9,169 nucleotides of DNA. It comes from Bacillota bacterium. Lineage in GTDB: Bacteria; Bacillota_B; Desulfitobacteriia; Desulfitobacteriales; Desulfitobacteriaceae. Of this stretch, positions 1 through 6,605 are shown one piece after another. The stretch is taken from NCBI GenBank assembly GCA_021779415.1, contig JAJYAS010000098.1:1-9169 (forward strand). Reading direction: 5' to 3'. The position numbers and the translations under genes are program-made. The notes under the pieces are model-generated. The model was not told the DNA's origin and ran no database searches. It worked only from the letters and a program-made list of their open reading frames with translations. Position 1 is the stretch's first letter. Each line of letters opens with the position of its first letter.

Positions 1-15
1 TGGTAACATTTTACT

Positions 16-36
16 ATTTAGTTTCATAGACTAAAT
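16..36. repeat. Short hairpin / inverted repeat near window start
   Basis: The 7-base arms ATTTAGT (16-22) and ACTAAAT (30-36) pair perfectly around a 7-base loop. No T-run follows, so it does not look like an intrinsic terminator. It lies about 40 bases before the first small gene and could be an operator or a 5' leader hairpin. The role is unknown. Confidence 0.35.
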
Positions 37-78
37 CAGGAACACACTAAAAATGGAAAACATCTGGGGGGATTCTTA

Positions 79-189
79 ATGGCATTCGGCGGAGTTGTTG
101 ATGGATCTTGTGGTCCAAACTTGTTGCCCGGTATCGCGGTAGTAACGGTGATCATTCTTCTGCTCATTGCAATGGGTATAGTATTTTAG
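79..189 (+). CDS. 36-residue hydrophobic peptide, YjcZ-like (sporulation-type tiny membrane protein)
   Basis: This 36-codon gene has ATG at 79 and TAG at 187-189. A purine-rich ribosome binding site (GGGGGGA, 66-72) sits a few bases upstream. The product has a short Gly-rich N-terminus (MAFGGVVDGSCGPN) followed by one continuous hydrophobic helix (LLPGIAVVTVIILLLIAMGI) ending VF. This is the build of the YjcZ/SscA-type tiny transmembrane peptides common in endospore formers, some of which are spore-associated. A second peptide of the same design starts 45 bases downstream, and shared architecture in tandem makes translation much more likely than chance. The real function is not known, and family assignment rests on architecture only. 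It is too short for most gene finders. Confidence 0.6.
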   Translation: MAFGGVVDGSCGPNLLPGIAVVTVIILLLIAMGIVF

Positions 190-233
190 TTGAAATGAGA
201 AACAATGAGTGAACTCTGAAAGGAGGAACTTTC

Positions 234-335
234 ATGTACGGATATGGAGCTAGCTGTGGTATGGGAAGTTTTGTAGGCGTAGGCATTATTGCCATCGCGA
301 TTCTTATTCTTATCGCTCTTGGTGTGATTTTCTAA
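234..335 (+). CDS. 33-residue hydrophobic peptide, YjcZ-like (second tandem copy)
   Basis: This 33-codon gene has ATG at 234 and TAA at 333-335, with an excellent ribosome binding site, AGGAGG at 221-226. The product starts MYGYGASCGMGSF, a Gly/Tyr-rich head like that of YjcZ-family peptides, and continues with one transmembrane helix of Val/Ile/Ala/Leu ending in VIF. Both this peptide and its upstream neighbour carry Ser-Cys-Gly just before the helix and end with a hydrophobic pair plus Phe, so they look like diverged paralogues. A hairpin terminator follows 21 bases after the stop, suggesting the two form a small transcription unit separate from dsrMK. Function is unknown; a sporulation or spore-coat role is inferred from family resemblance only. 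Confidence 0.65.
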   Translation: MYGYGASCGMGSFVGVGIIAIAILILIALGVIF

Positions 336-356
336 ATCGTCTGGTTGCAACAATAT

Positions 357-397
357 AAGGAGCATTTCTGTAAGGGTATCCTTCGGAGATGCTCTTT
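357..397 (+). terminator. Hairpin terminator after the tiny peptide genes
   Basis: AAGGAGCATTTC (357-368) pairs with GAGATGCTCTTT (386-397) with two G-T wobbles, and an inner AAGG/CCTT stem caps it. The 3' arm ends in a short T-run. It closes the two-peptide unit and insulates it from dsrM. Confidence 0.6.
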
Positions 398-424
398 AAT
401 TGTTCTCAATCGGATTCTACAATG

Positions 425-453
425 GTGATAAATAGAATTAATACCTATACAAT
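425..453 (+). promoter_or_regulatory. Candidate sigma-A promoter for dsrMK
   Basis: GTGATA (425-430; 4 of 6 consensus bases) and TACAAT (448-453; 5 of 6) are separated by exactly 17 bases, in the AT-rich gap between the upstream terminator and dsrM. Transcription would start about 45-50 bases before the dsrM start codon. This is prediction by eye. Confidence 0.4.
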
Positions 454-493
454 TAGTGAAAAATATCTTAAACTAAAGAGTGATAAAAGAGAT

Positions 494-512
494 AAGGAGG
501 TTGAGGTATTTG
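494..512 (+). promoter_or_regulatory. Ribosome binding site that sets the dsrM start at TTG 510
   Basis: AAGGAGG at 494-500 is a near-perfect Shine-Dalgarno sequence. The in-frame TTG at 510 follows after 9 bases, the normal spacing. The alternative GTG at 480 lies upstream of this site and has no comparable site of its own. TTG 501 is too close and TTG 513 is a second possibility. Confidence 0.6.
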
Positions 513-1400
513 TTGCTTAGTCTAGTTGCTTATCTTTCCATAGTACTCTTTGTGGGCTTATCTGTTTATAAGGCTTACCAATTAGCAAAGCTGCCCCTGC
601 ATGGGCGAATGGATCTATATCCTGTCCCAAAAGAAAAAGGTTATGAACACGGAGGTTCCTACTACGAGGAACTGTCATGGTGGAGTAAGCCTCGCGAAGT
701 GTCTCACATGACTGAAATAGTAGAAATGCTCAAAGAAATACTTTTTATTAAGACACTATTTGAAAACCAACGTCCCTTTTGGTGGCTTTCGTACGCGCTA
801 CACTTAGGAATTTACTTTCTAATGGCATGGACGATTTTACTTGTTGCCGGAGCTGTCACTATACTTAACGGTATTCTTGTAGCAGCAACTAGCCCAAGTA
901 TATGGGGGCTATTAATTTACTACCTAACGTTTGCGACAGGAATCCTAGGCCTAATTCTTGCAACTTTAGGATCCGGGCTGTTGATTGTTCGGCGGTTGTT
1001 TGACAATACTTTAAAAAAATATACAACTCCGCAAGAGTACTTTAATCTGGCGCTCATTTTTGTGACGCTTGTCACAGGCATCTTCGTCTGGGGTAGCGAT
1101 CTGTCCTTCCAAACTGCCAGAGAAGCGACTGCTAAACTTCTCACATTTACTTCATTCCCAGCTGATCCGCTTGTAACCTTAAATATAATTTTAGTTGGAA
1201 TTATGTTAACCTATATTCCTCTCAGTAAGATGAGTCATTACGTAGGAAAGTATTTTACCTTCCATACTGTGCTATGGGATAATAGTCCAAACCTTAAAGG
1301 TAGTGCAATTGAACAACAGGTCAAAAAAGCGACAGCTTACCGTCCAACCACTTCTTGGTCTGCCCCTCATATTAAGCCGCCTGCTGCACCTAAGGCATAA
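510..1400 (+). CDS. dsrM: DsrM, membrane cytochrome b subunit of the DsrMK complex (NarI-like)
   Basis: DsrM is the heme b membrane subunit of DsrMK(JOP); it oxidises menaquinol and passes electrons to DsrK. The TTG start gives 296 residues; the reading frame stays open back to GTG 480 (306). Five hydrophobic segments are visible, at about residues 1-20, 92-119, 131-158, 176-196 and 220-238, matching the NarI-type five-helix fold. Candidate heme-ligand histidines are His98 in the second helix (YALHLG) and His243/His252 after the fifth (MSHYVGKYFTFH). The protein is somewhat short for DsrM, with a Pro-rich C-terminal tail. dsrK follows after 44 bases, clearly co-transcribed. The dsrM name rests on this pairing plus the NarI-like layout; alone it would be called a respiratory nitrate reductase gamma-like protein. 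No dsrJ, dsrO or dsrP is present, as is usual in Gram-positive sulfate reducers. Confidence 0.85.
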   Translation: MLLSLVAYLSIVLFVGLSVYKAYQLAKLPLHGRMDLYPVPKEKGYEHGGSYYEELSWWSKPREVSHMTEIVEMLKEILFIKTLFENQRPFWWLSYALHLGIYFLMAWTILLVAGAVTILNGILVAATSPSIWGLLIYYLTFATGILGLILATLGSGLLIVRRLFDNTLKKYTTPQEYFNLALIFVTLVTGIFVWGSDLSFQTAREATAKLLTFTSFPADPLVTLNIILVGIMLTYIPLSKMSHYVGKYFTFHTVLWDNSPNLKGSAIEQQVKKATAYRPTTSWSAPHIKPPAAPKA

Positions 1401-1444
1401 ATTTGAATTTTTGAATGTAACTTTTCGGAAAGAGGGGAGTAAGT

Positions 1445-3061
1445 ATGATAAATCAAAAAGATCTACGTCCGAAGGATATGGGACGCCCCGATGAGCAACT
1501 GATCAAACTCGAACTCGATCAGTTAATGCCCTTGCTGGCGCCGTATGATAAACCTGGTATGGAACCGCCTTTATCCGATCCAAAGCCCGCGTGGAAAGAA
1601 AAATACTGTACTTCTTTAGATGGCTACGTTGGACTTGACACCTTAACCCGCCCGAAAACTAAAGAGGAAGAAGATGAATTTGTCCGGAAGTTTCTCAGCG
1701 GGTTAGAAAAGATTTTTTCAGATGCCAATAATGGAGTGCTCGAACCACTGATCTTGTCATTTGAGTACTGTGCGAAATGCAATACGTGTTCAGAGGCCTG
1801 TCATATCTACAAAGCGGCAGGAGACAATGAATTATACCGACCTATTTATCGTTCCGAAGTTCTCAGGAAAATTGTTAAGAAGTATTTCACTACGAGTGGG
1901 AAACTACTAGGCGGTTTTGTCGGGGCAGATGTCGATGTGAACTGGGAAACCATTGCTCGGCTTGGAGAATTAGCGTATCGTTGTAATCTTTGTCGGCGCT
2001 GTGCTCAAACCTGTCCGCTTGGTTTAGATAATGCTATTCTGACTAAAGAAATTCGCAAGATCTTTAGTCAGGAATTGGGTATCGCTCCGATCCCTCTTCA
2101 TACAAAGGGTACGATGCTTCAGATTAAAACTGGCTCTTCGACTGGATTAAGCAAACCAGCATTTTTAGATACGCTGGAGTTTTTAGAAGAAGATACGGAA
2201 GAAAAATTTGGCATTAAACTTAAATTTCCAGTGGACAAAAAAGGTGCAGATGTCTTAGTGCTTCATAACGCAGGAGAGTTTATGGCTTGGCCGGAAAACC
2301 CGGTGGCGTTTGCTATTCTTTTTGATGCCGCGGGAATCAACTGGACTTTGAGTAGTGAGATTATGGGGTATGACAGTGTAAACTATGGTATTTGGTATGA
2401 TGATTATCAAGCAAAACAGATTGCCTTAATGCAAATGAAGGTAGCCAAAGATTTTGGCGTCAACCGAGTCATGGTTGCAGAGTGTGGACATGCCCATAAA
2501 GCATCCATGCTTGTGGGTGATCGCATGGCGTATGGGGATGCAAAGATTCCTGTAGAGAGCTGTTTGCCTTTCCTTTGGGATATGGTTAAGAACAAACGTA
2601 TCAAGCTTGATCCCAGTAAGAACAACTTTCCAGTGACCCTTCACGATCCGTGTAATGTGGTCCGACAAATGGGAATTGTGGAACCACAACGGAATGTCTT
2701 GAAAGCAATTTGTCCACAGTTTAGGGAAATGACTCCACATGGAGTAGATAACTATTGTTGTGGGGGAGGTAGCGGATTCGCTATCATGAATTCCCAGAAT
2801 TTCCCTCAATTCAGGGATTCAGTGGCTTCTCGGATGAAATTCAATCAGATCTTAGGAGCTTTCCAGGGAAGTATGGAAAATGCTTCAATACCTAAATACA
2901 TCTGTGCACCCTGCTCTAATTGTAAAGGGGCTATGCGGGCTATTCTGGAACATTACGAGGCTACGGAGAAATTTAACCTTCAGTATGGTGGTTTAGTAGA
3001 ACTGATGGTAAATGCACTTGTGAGTATGAAAAAACCTTTCTTAGAGTTTTTAGAGGATTAG
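1445..3061 (+). CDS. dsrK: DsrK, HdrD-like iron-sulfur subunit of the DsrMK complex
   Basis: DsrK is the cytoplasmic catalytic partner of DsrM, thought to reduce the DsrC trisulfide formed by sulfite reductase. The 538-residue protein has two ferredoxin-type [4Fe-4S] motifs, C109-x2-C112-x2-C115-x3-C119 and C180-x2-C183-x2-C186-x3-CP190. They are followed by the CCG-type C-terminal half: HDPC403, then CCGGG at 438-442 and C487-x2-C490-x2-C493. The Cys-xn-CysCysGly-xn-CxxC pattern is that of the non-cubane cluster of heterodisulfide reductase HdrB/HdrD, where it breaks disulfides. ECGH at 346-349 is also preserved. The ATG at 1445 follows GAGGGGAG (1432-1439). It lies 44 bases after dsrM and ends at a strong terminator, so dsrMK is its own operon. 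Identity as an HdrD-like protein is certain; DsrK specifically is supported by the dsrM and dsrABD neighbours. Confidence 0.93.
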   Translation: MINQKDLRPKDMGRPDEQLIKLELDQLMPLLAPYDKPGMEPPLSDPKPAWKEKYCTSLDGYVGLDTLTRPKTKEEEDEFVRKFLSGLEKIFSDANNGVLEPLILSFEYCAKCNTCSEACHIYKAAGDNELYRPIYRSEVLRKIVKKYFTTSGKLLGGFVGADVDVNWETIARLGELAYRCNLCRRCAQTCPLGLDNAILTKEIRKIFSQELGIAPIPLHTKGTMLQIKTGSSTGLSKPAFLDTLEFLEEDTEEKFGIKLKFPVDKKGADVLVLHNAGEFMAWPENPVAFAILFDAAGINWTLSSEIMGYDSVNYGIWYDDYQAKQIALMQMKVAKDFGVNRVMVAECGHAHKASMLVGDRMAYGDAKIPVESCLPFLWDMVKNKRIKLDPSKNNFPVTLHDPCNVVRQMGIVEPQRNVLKAICPQFREMTPHGVDNYCCGGGSGFAIMNSQNFPQFRDSVASRMKFNQILGAFQGSMENASIPKYICAPCSNCKGAMRAILEHYEATEKFNLQYGGLVELMVNALVSMKKPFLEFLED

Positions 3062-3084
3062 TCGGACACTGAGGGACTCTTCAG

Positions 3085-3123
3085 AATAGACCCTTTCAGG
3101 ATGCCTGAAAGGGTCTATTTTTT
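3085..3123 (+). terminator. Strong intrinsic terminator of the dsrMK operon
   Basis: AATAGACCCTTTCAGG (3085-3100) and its exact reverse complement (3104-3119) form a 16-bp perfect stem with a 3-base loop, followed by a T-run to 3123. It begins 24 bases after the dsrK stop. Because the stem is symmetrical it could partly stop transcription from the other strand too, but no gene is seen there. Confidence 0.92.
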
Positions 3124-3215
3124 CGAGATTTTTGTTCAAAATCTTGGTCGACAAACTGGCTTGAGGTCCTAATTGGCTTATCTGGCGCATCATAAAATTA
3201 TGATTAAAATAATTA

Positions 3216-3410
3216 ATGATTAGGGAAGAGAAGTGTACATATGGTTTGGGGATTTCTGCCCGCTATGCGCCAGTTAAGGGAACGTTTGTTCTTCAAGCCT
3301 TTGATTTTAATATTGGACGCACGGGATTTGCAGAGGCAGAAGCCCGAAAGCTAGGTTATTATGTTGTGATGTGTAAGTATCAGGGGCTATGGCGCAGCAT
3401 GCATGCTTGA
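3216..3410 (+). pseudogene. Probable fragment of a pyridine-nucleotide-disulfide oxidoreductase (dimerisation domain)
   Basis: A 64-codon frame runs here without a ribosome binding site. Its middle reads KGTFVLQAFDFNIGRTGF, then AEAEARKLGYYVV. This closely resembles the start of the C-terminal dimerisation domain of NADH oxidase / CoA-disulfide reductase-like flavoproteins, where the usual pattern is G-T-x5-FD-x2-xxRTGL-x-E-x-EA-x-x-x-G-(Y/F)-D-VV. The FAD and NAD(P) domains that should precede it are absent: upstream lies the dsrK terminator. The similarity fades after about residue 53, where the family would continue with the hxxYYPGAKP-type segment, so the C-terminal part is also lost or frameshifted. 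I read this as a decayed remnant of a full gene that once stood between dsrK and the ferredoxin. The alternative is a chance open frame. The family match is from memory and unverified by search. Confidence 0.45.
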
Positions 3411-3461
3411 AAGAAAAGGTGCGAGCCAAGTGGTATTTCTCCAGGGGGGACTCTCAGTTAA

Positions 3462-3532
3462 TCGTACAATCAGTTTTCAATATAGTGCAATCTAGATTAT
3501 ATATTGTACGAATAGTACGCAAGGTGTTAAAT
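3462..3532 (+). promoter_or_regulatory. Promoter region of the ferredoxin-dsrABD operon with a 9-bp inverted repeat and half-sites
   Basis: TCGTACAAT (3462-3470) is mirrored exactly by ATTGTACGA (3503-3511), centres 41 bases apart, about four helix turns. A third related half-site, ATAGTACG (3512-3519), repeats the right arm directly with one mismatch. The 10-bp palindrome AATCTAGATT (3489-3498) lies between. Candidate promoters are TTTTCA (3474-3479) with TATATA (3498-3503), spacer 18, lying inside the repeat; and TTGTAC (3504-3509) with TTAAAT (3527-3532), spacer 17, overlapping the right arm. The arrangement suits a dimeric regulator controlling the operon. Which promoter is used, and by which regulator, is not known. 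From 3533 to 3612 I see only AT-rich leader. Confidence 0.45.
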
Positions 3533-3626
3533 TAAGAACATAGACAAGTGAGAATTTACACAAGAAGATATTTTCGCGGTCTTACTACAAAATTTTTTCT
3601 CTTTAAAACATTAAGGAGGTGTAACT

Positions 3627-3815
3627 ATGTTTATTGTTTCAATTGATGAAGATCAATGCTCAGGATGCAATGCATGCACTGAAGGTTGTCCTGCTCACCT
3701 GCTTGGTTTTAGTGAGGACAAAGCTCATGTAGTCGGTGACGAATCAGAGTGCATGGGTTGCGAAAGTTGTACGTCGGTTTGCCCAACGGGTGCTATCAGC
3801 ATTGCTGAAATGTAA
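3627..3815 (+). CDS. 2[4Fe-4S] ferredoxin of the dsr operon
   Basis: This is a 62-residue bacterial-type ferredoxin, a small cytoplasmic electron carrier with two low-potential clusters. Both motifs are complete: C11-x2-C14-x2-C17-x3-CP21 and C42-x2-C45-x2-C48-x3-CP52. The second ends in the typical CPTGAI. A very strong ribosome binding site, AAGGAGGTG (3613-3621), precedes ATG 3627, predicting high expression. dsrA begins 35 bases after its stop with no terminator between, so it is the first gene of the sulfite reductase operon. This placement suggests it serves DsrAB or a partner that feeds electrons to it; that is inference. It has no extra domain or signal peptide. The length is normal for the family (about 55-65 residues). 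Confidence 0.93.
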   Translation: MFIVSIDEDQCSGCNACTEGCPAHLLGFSEDKAHVVGDESECMGCESCTSVCPTGAISIAEM

Positions 3816-3850
3816 GTAACCCCAAAAAACTTGAAGACGGAGGGTGTGCC

Positions 3851-5074
3851 ATGACAGAAAAGAAAACGCCACTACTGGACGAGCTGGAAAAAGGAAAATG
3901 GCCCAGTTTTGTGACGGAAATTAAGCGAGCTGCCGTGAAAAGTGAAGCAGCAGGGGAATTGCTCCAAGTCTTGGAAAGATCCTATGAAGAACGACGAGGA
4001 CACTGGAAACATGGTGGAATCGTTGGAGTAAGAGGATATGGCGGCGGTGTAATTGGCCGTTATGTTGATGAGCCGGAAACATATCCCCATGTGGCAGAGT
4101 TTCATACAATTCGTTTGAATCAACCTTCAGGCTGGTTCTATGACACGAAAGCACTTCGTACAATTTGTGATATTTGGGAAAAACACGGAAGCGGTTTAAC
4201 CAACATGCATGGTTCTACCGGAGATATTATTTTGCTTGGGTGCAAAACAGAGCAAATTCAACCAATCTTTGATGAGTATAGTGAGGCTGGTTTTGACTTG
4301 GGTGGGTCGGGTTCGTGCTTGAGAACGACTAACTGCTGCGTTGGACCAGGACGTTGTGAACATGCTTGCTATGATACACTGGAAGCATGTTATAATGTTA
4401 CCAATGAATTTATGGATGAGCTTCATCGTCCAATGTGGCCTTACAAGAGTAAAATTAAGTTTTCAGGTTGCGCCAATGATTGCACTTCTTCAATAGCTCG
4501 CGCAGACTGCTCTGTTATTGGAACTTGGCGTGATTCGTTGAGAATTGATCAAGACGCTGTGAAAGAATATGTAGCTAACAAATTTGATATTCAAACGTTA
4601 GTTTGTGACAAATGTCCAACTAAATGTTTGACATATAATAATGAGACTCAAGAACTAGCAGTAGTCGCAGAAGATTGCACTCGTTGTATGCATTGCATCA
4701 ATATGATGCCAAAAGCTATCCAAGCTGGTAAAGATAAAGGTGCTACAATTTTGATCGGTGGAAAATCAACGATTGTACAATCTGCTTTCATGTCCTCAGT
4801 TGTTGTTCCTTTCATGAAAATGGAAGCAGAAGACGATTACGAGGAATTTAAAGATCTCATGCGTCGAATTTGGGAATGGTGGGATGAGAACGGTAAATCT
4901 CGTGAACGTATCGGTGAAACAATTTTCCGTTTAGGAATGGGTAAATTCTTACGCGAAACAGGAATTCCTCCCGTACCTCAACAAGTCCTGCGCCCACGTG
5001 CTAATCCATATGTCTTCTGGCAACAAGATGACCTTGATCGGTCTGGAACTGCACTCGATGGATCGAAACTTTAA
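3851..5074 (+). CDS. dsrA: DsrA, dissimilatory sulfite reductase alpha subunit
   Basis: DsrA pairs with DsrB as an alpha2-beta2 enzyme reducing sulfite, the final step of sulfate respiration, in the cytoplasm. The 407-residue protein carries the siroheme-[4Fe-4S] site C163-x5-C169 and C207-x3-C211 (GCANDC). It also carries an inserted ferredoxin domain with C255-x3-C259 and C276-x2-C279-x2-C282 ([12 protein letters not shown]), the signature wording of DsrA. Other DsrA hallmarks are [18 protein letters not shown], and [14 protein letters not shown]. The length is toward the short end for DsrA (proteobacterial forms are near 437), owing to a shorter segment before the ferredoxin domain. Two extra cysteines, C156 and C162, sit next to the cluster site. 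GGAGGGTG (3839-3846) precedes ATG 3851. dsrB follows after 35 bases. Confidence 0.98.
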   Translation: MTEKKTPLLDELEKGKWPSFVTEIKRAAVKSEAAGELLQVLERSYEERRGHWKHGGIVGVRGYGGGVIGRYVDEPETYPHVAEFHTIRLNQPSGWFYDTKALRTICDIWEKHGSGLTNMHGSTGDIILLGCKTEQIQPIFDEYSEAGFDLGGSGSCLRTTNCCVGPGRCEHACYDTLEACYNVTNEFMDELHRPMWPYKSKIKFSGCANDCTSSIARADCSVIGTWRDSLRIDQDAVKEYVANKFDIQTLVCDKCPTKCLTYNNETQELAVVAEDCTRCMHCINMMPKAIQAGKDKGATILIGGKSTIVQSAFMSSVVVPFMKMEAEDDYEEFKDLMRRIWEWWDENGKSRERIGETIFRLGMGKFLRETGIPPVPQQVLRPRANPYVFWQQDDLDRSGTALDGSKL

Positions 5075-5109
5075 ATTACAATAAAGTAGCTAACGAGAGG
5101 TGGATAATC

Positions 5110-6168
5110 ATGGCAAAATTAGACCAAGGACCTCCTAATTATAAAGAAATGCTTCCTCCGATTATCAAAGAAAACTACGGACAATGGAAATACCACGAAA
5201 TCCCACGCCCAGGTGTACTCAAACATGTTTCCGAAAGCGGTGCGGCACTTTTCAGTGTGCGTGTTGGTTCTCCACGTTTGGTCAGTATTGATTTTATTCG
5301 CGACATTTGTGCAATGGCTGACGAATATTGTGACGGATACCTCCGATTTACGACACGTAATAATGTGGAATTCTTAGTTTCCGATGAGGCTAAAGTTAAT
5401 CCTCTCATTGATGCATTAGCAGCTAAAGGCTTCTGTGTTGGCGGTACTGGCGCATCAATCAGTAACATTATTCATACTCAAGGTTGGGTACACTGTCATA
5501 CACCAGCTACTGACGCTTCTGGTGTCGTTAAAGCGGTCATGGATGATTTGTATGAGTATTTTGATTCAATGAAGCTACCTGCCAAATTAAAAATGGGTTT
5601 AGCATGTTGCTTAAATATGTGCGGAGCAGCTCACTGCAGTGATATTGCAATTGTTGGTGTTCACAGGACACCTCCTCGTATTAATCATGAGGTTATTCGC
5701 AAAGGGACTGAGATTCCGAGCCTCGTAGCTAGTTGCCCGACAGGGGCTATTCGTCCAGATCCAAAGAACAAGAGCGTTATTGTCAATGAAGATAAGTGTA
5801 TGTATTGTGGAAACTGCTACACAATGTCTCCAGCTATGGAAATTTATGACCCTAAAAACGATGGTATTGCGATTCTTATTGGTGGTAAAACTTCCAATGC
5901 TCGTACAGCACCGAGCTTTTCCCGTATGGTCATCCCGTTCCTGCCTAACAATGCTCCTCGTTGGCCTGAAGTAACTGAAGCAATCCGCAATATCTTAGAA
6001 CTTTGGATTGCTAATGCACAACGTGGCGAACGTGTGGGAGAATGGATTGAACGAATTGGTTGGGAGAGATTCTTCAGCTTGAGCGGACTTCCTTTCTCGG
6101 ATATGTTGATTGACGACTATATTTTTGCTCGAGAAACCTTCCGTACAGCTGCTGGATTTAAGTTCTAA
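5110..6168 (+). CDS. dsrB: DsrB, dissimilatory sulfite reductase beta subunit
   Basis: DsrB carries the catalytically active siroheme in the DsrAB heterotetramer. In the 352-residue protein the siroheme-[4Fe-4S] cysteines are C129 ([13 protein letters not shown]) and ACC-x3-C (C166, C167, C171 in [12 protein letters not shown]); their spacing matches well-studied DsrB proteins. The ferredoxin domain has C209 ([10 protein letters not shown]) and C230-x2-C233-x2-C236 ([12 protein letters not shown]). At residue 240, where many DsrB proteins read CP, this one has Ser; C209 probably supplies the fourth ligand, so the cluster should still form. The C-terminal hallmarks [18 protein letters not shown] and a terminal FKF are present. 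GAGAGGTGG (5095-5103) precedes ATG 5110. It sits 35 bases after dsrA and 38 before dsrD, so all are co-transcribed. Identity is beyond reasonable doubt. Confidence 0.98.
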   Translation: MAKLDQGPPNYKEMLPPIIKENYGQWKYHEIPRPGVLKHVSESGAALFSVRVGSPRLVSIDFIRDICAMADEYCDGYLRFTTRNNVEFLVSDEAKVNPLIDALAAKGFCVGGTGASISNIIHTQGWVHCHTPATDASGVVKAVMDDLYEYFDSMKLPAKLKMGLACCLNMCGAAHCSDIAIVGVHRTPPRINHEVIRKGTEIPSLVASCPTGAIRPDPKNKSVIVNEDKCMYCGNCYTMSPAMEIYDPKNDGIAILIGGKTSNARTAPSFSRMVIPFLPNNAPRWPEVTEAIRNILELWIANAQRGERVGEWIERIGWERFFSLSGLPFSDMLIDDYIFARETFRTAAGFKF

Positions 6169-6206
6169 TTTACTAAGAAGAGAATACTCGAAGGGGGTAT
6201 TGCTAA

Positions 6207-6428
6207 ATGCAAAAAGGACCTGCTAACCCCGAAATCAAAGCAAAAATACTTGAATATCTCGGGAAAGTACAAAAAGCTAAAAGTAGAGACGTTGCAGTAG
6301 CCATAGGCGAGAAAAAATCCGATGTGGATAACGCTGTTAAAGAGCTTACTGCTGAGGATCTCGTTGAATATCTCTACATTACGACCACATTTATTTGCTT
6401 GAAAGGCAAGGTCCAGACACCAAACTAA
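6207..6428 (+). CDS. dsrD: DsrD, small winged-helix activator of DsrAB
   Basis: DsrD is a small winged-helix-fold protein found next to dsrAB in sulfate reducers. It is reported to act as an allosteric activator of DsrAB rather than as a DNA-binding regulator. The 73-residue length is within the usual range of roughly 75-80. The sequence shows three helix-like stretches, residues about 7-20, 24-34 and 38-50 (NAVKELTAEDLVEYL), then a beta-wing YLYITTTFICLKG at the C-terminus, typical of DsrD. AAGGGGGT (6191-6198) lies 8 bases before ATG 6207. It is the last gene of the compact ferredoxin-dsrABD group and is followed by two terminator-like hairpins. The assignment is strong from position, size and sequence. 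Confidence 0.92.
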   Translation: MQKGPANPEIKAKILEYLGKVQKAKSRDVAVAIGEKKSDVDNAVKELTAEDLVEYLYITTTFICLKGKVQTPN

Positions 6429-6481
6429 TCAGCTAGGCACTCATGATGGACCAACTTGCAAAGAATTTTATTTGACCTTTG

Positions 6482-6573
6482 ATTGACCATCCTAAATGTC
6501 CTATGCCCCTTGTTTCTGCTGATTCTTTAAAATCTAGCATATTAGGGTGTGGACATAGGATGGTCAATTTTTT
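6482..6573 (+). terminator. Large bulged terminator hairpin after dsrD
   Basis: ATTGACCATCCTA (6482-6494) pairs with TAGGATGGTCAAT (6556-6568), and after an AA bulge TGTCC (6497-6501) pairs with GGACA (6551-6555): 18 base pairs in all, followed by a T-run (6568-6573). The 49-base loop holds its own smaller hairpin, TGCTGATT/AATC-T-AGCA (6517-6539). A competing register, TCCTATG (6499-6505) with CATAGGA (6554-6560), is also possible. Confidence 0.8.
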
Positions 6574-6585
6574 AGCGAATTCTTG

Positions 6586-6605
6586 GCGGTTATCACCCGC
6601 TTTTT
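6586..6605 (+). terminator. Second small terminator-like hairpin before cbiA
   Basis: GCGG (6586-6589) and CCGC (6597-6600) pair around a 7-base loop and are followed directly by TTTTT (6601-6605). The stem is short, so termination would be partial. It is only 39 bases before the cbiA start, and I see no convincing promoter between, so it may act as an attenuator. Confidence 0.4.

Noticed and set aside
53..79. Eight-codon micro-ORF whose TAA overlaps the ATG at 79 (TAATG)
   Set aside because: It has only a weak and distant AGGA upstream, and its own GGGGGG is the ribosome binding site for the next gene. Most likely chance.
1303..1494. 63-codon open frame across the dsrM-dsrK junction
   Set aside because: It overlaps the real dsrM end and dsrK start in another frame, has no ribosome binding site and no recognisable motif.
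2407..2809. Antisense open frames inside dsrK
   Set aside because: Reverse-strand shadows of a strongly conserved gene, with no family features.
3872..4426. Antisense open frames inside dsrA
   Set aside because: Shadows of dsrA coding sequence; no ribosome binding site or motif supports them.
4771..4782. 12-bp palindrome GATTGTACAATC inside dsrA, similar to the half-sites upstream of the ferredoxin
   Set aside because: It encodes conserved dsrA residues (TIVQS) and lies deep in the gene. Noted because of the shared ATTGTAC core, but a regulatory role cannot be supported from one copy.
5175..5468. 97-codon antisense open frame in dsrB
   Set aside because: Shadow of dsrB; its length is explained by codon bias of the sense gene.
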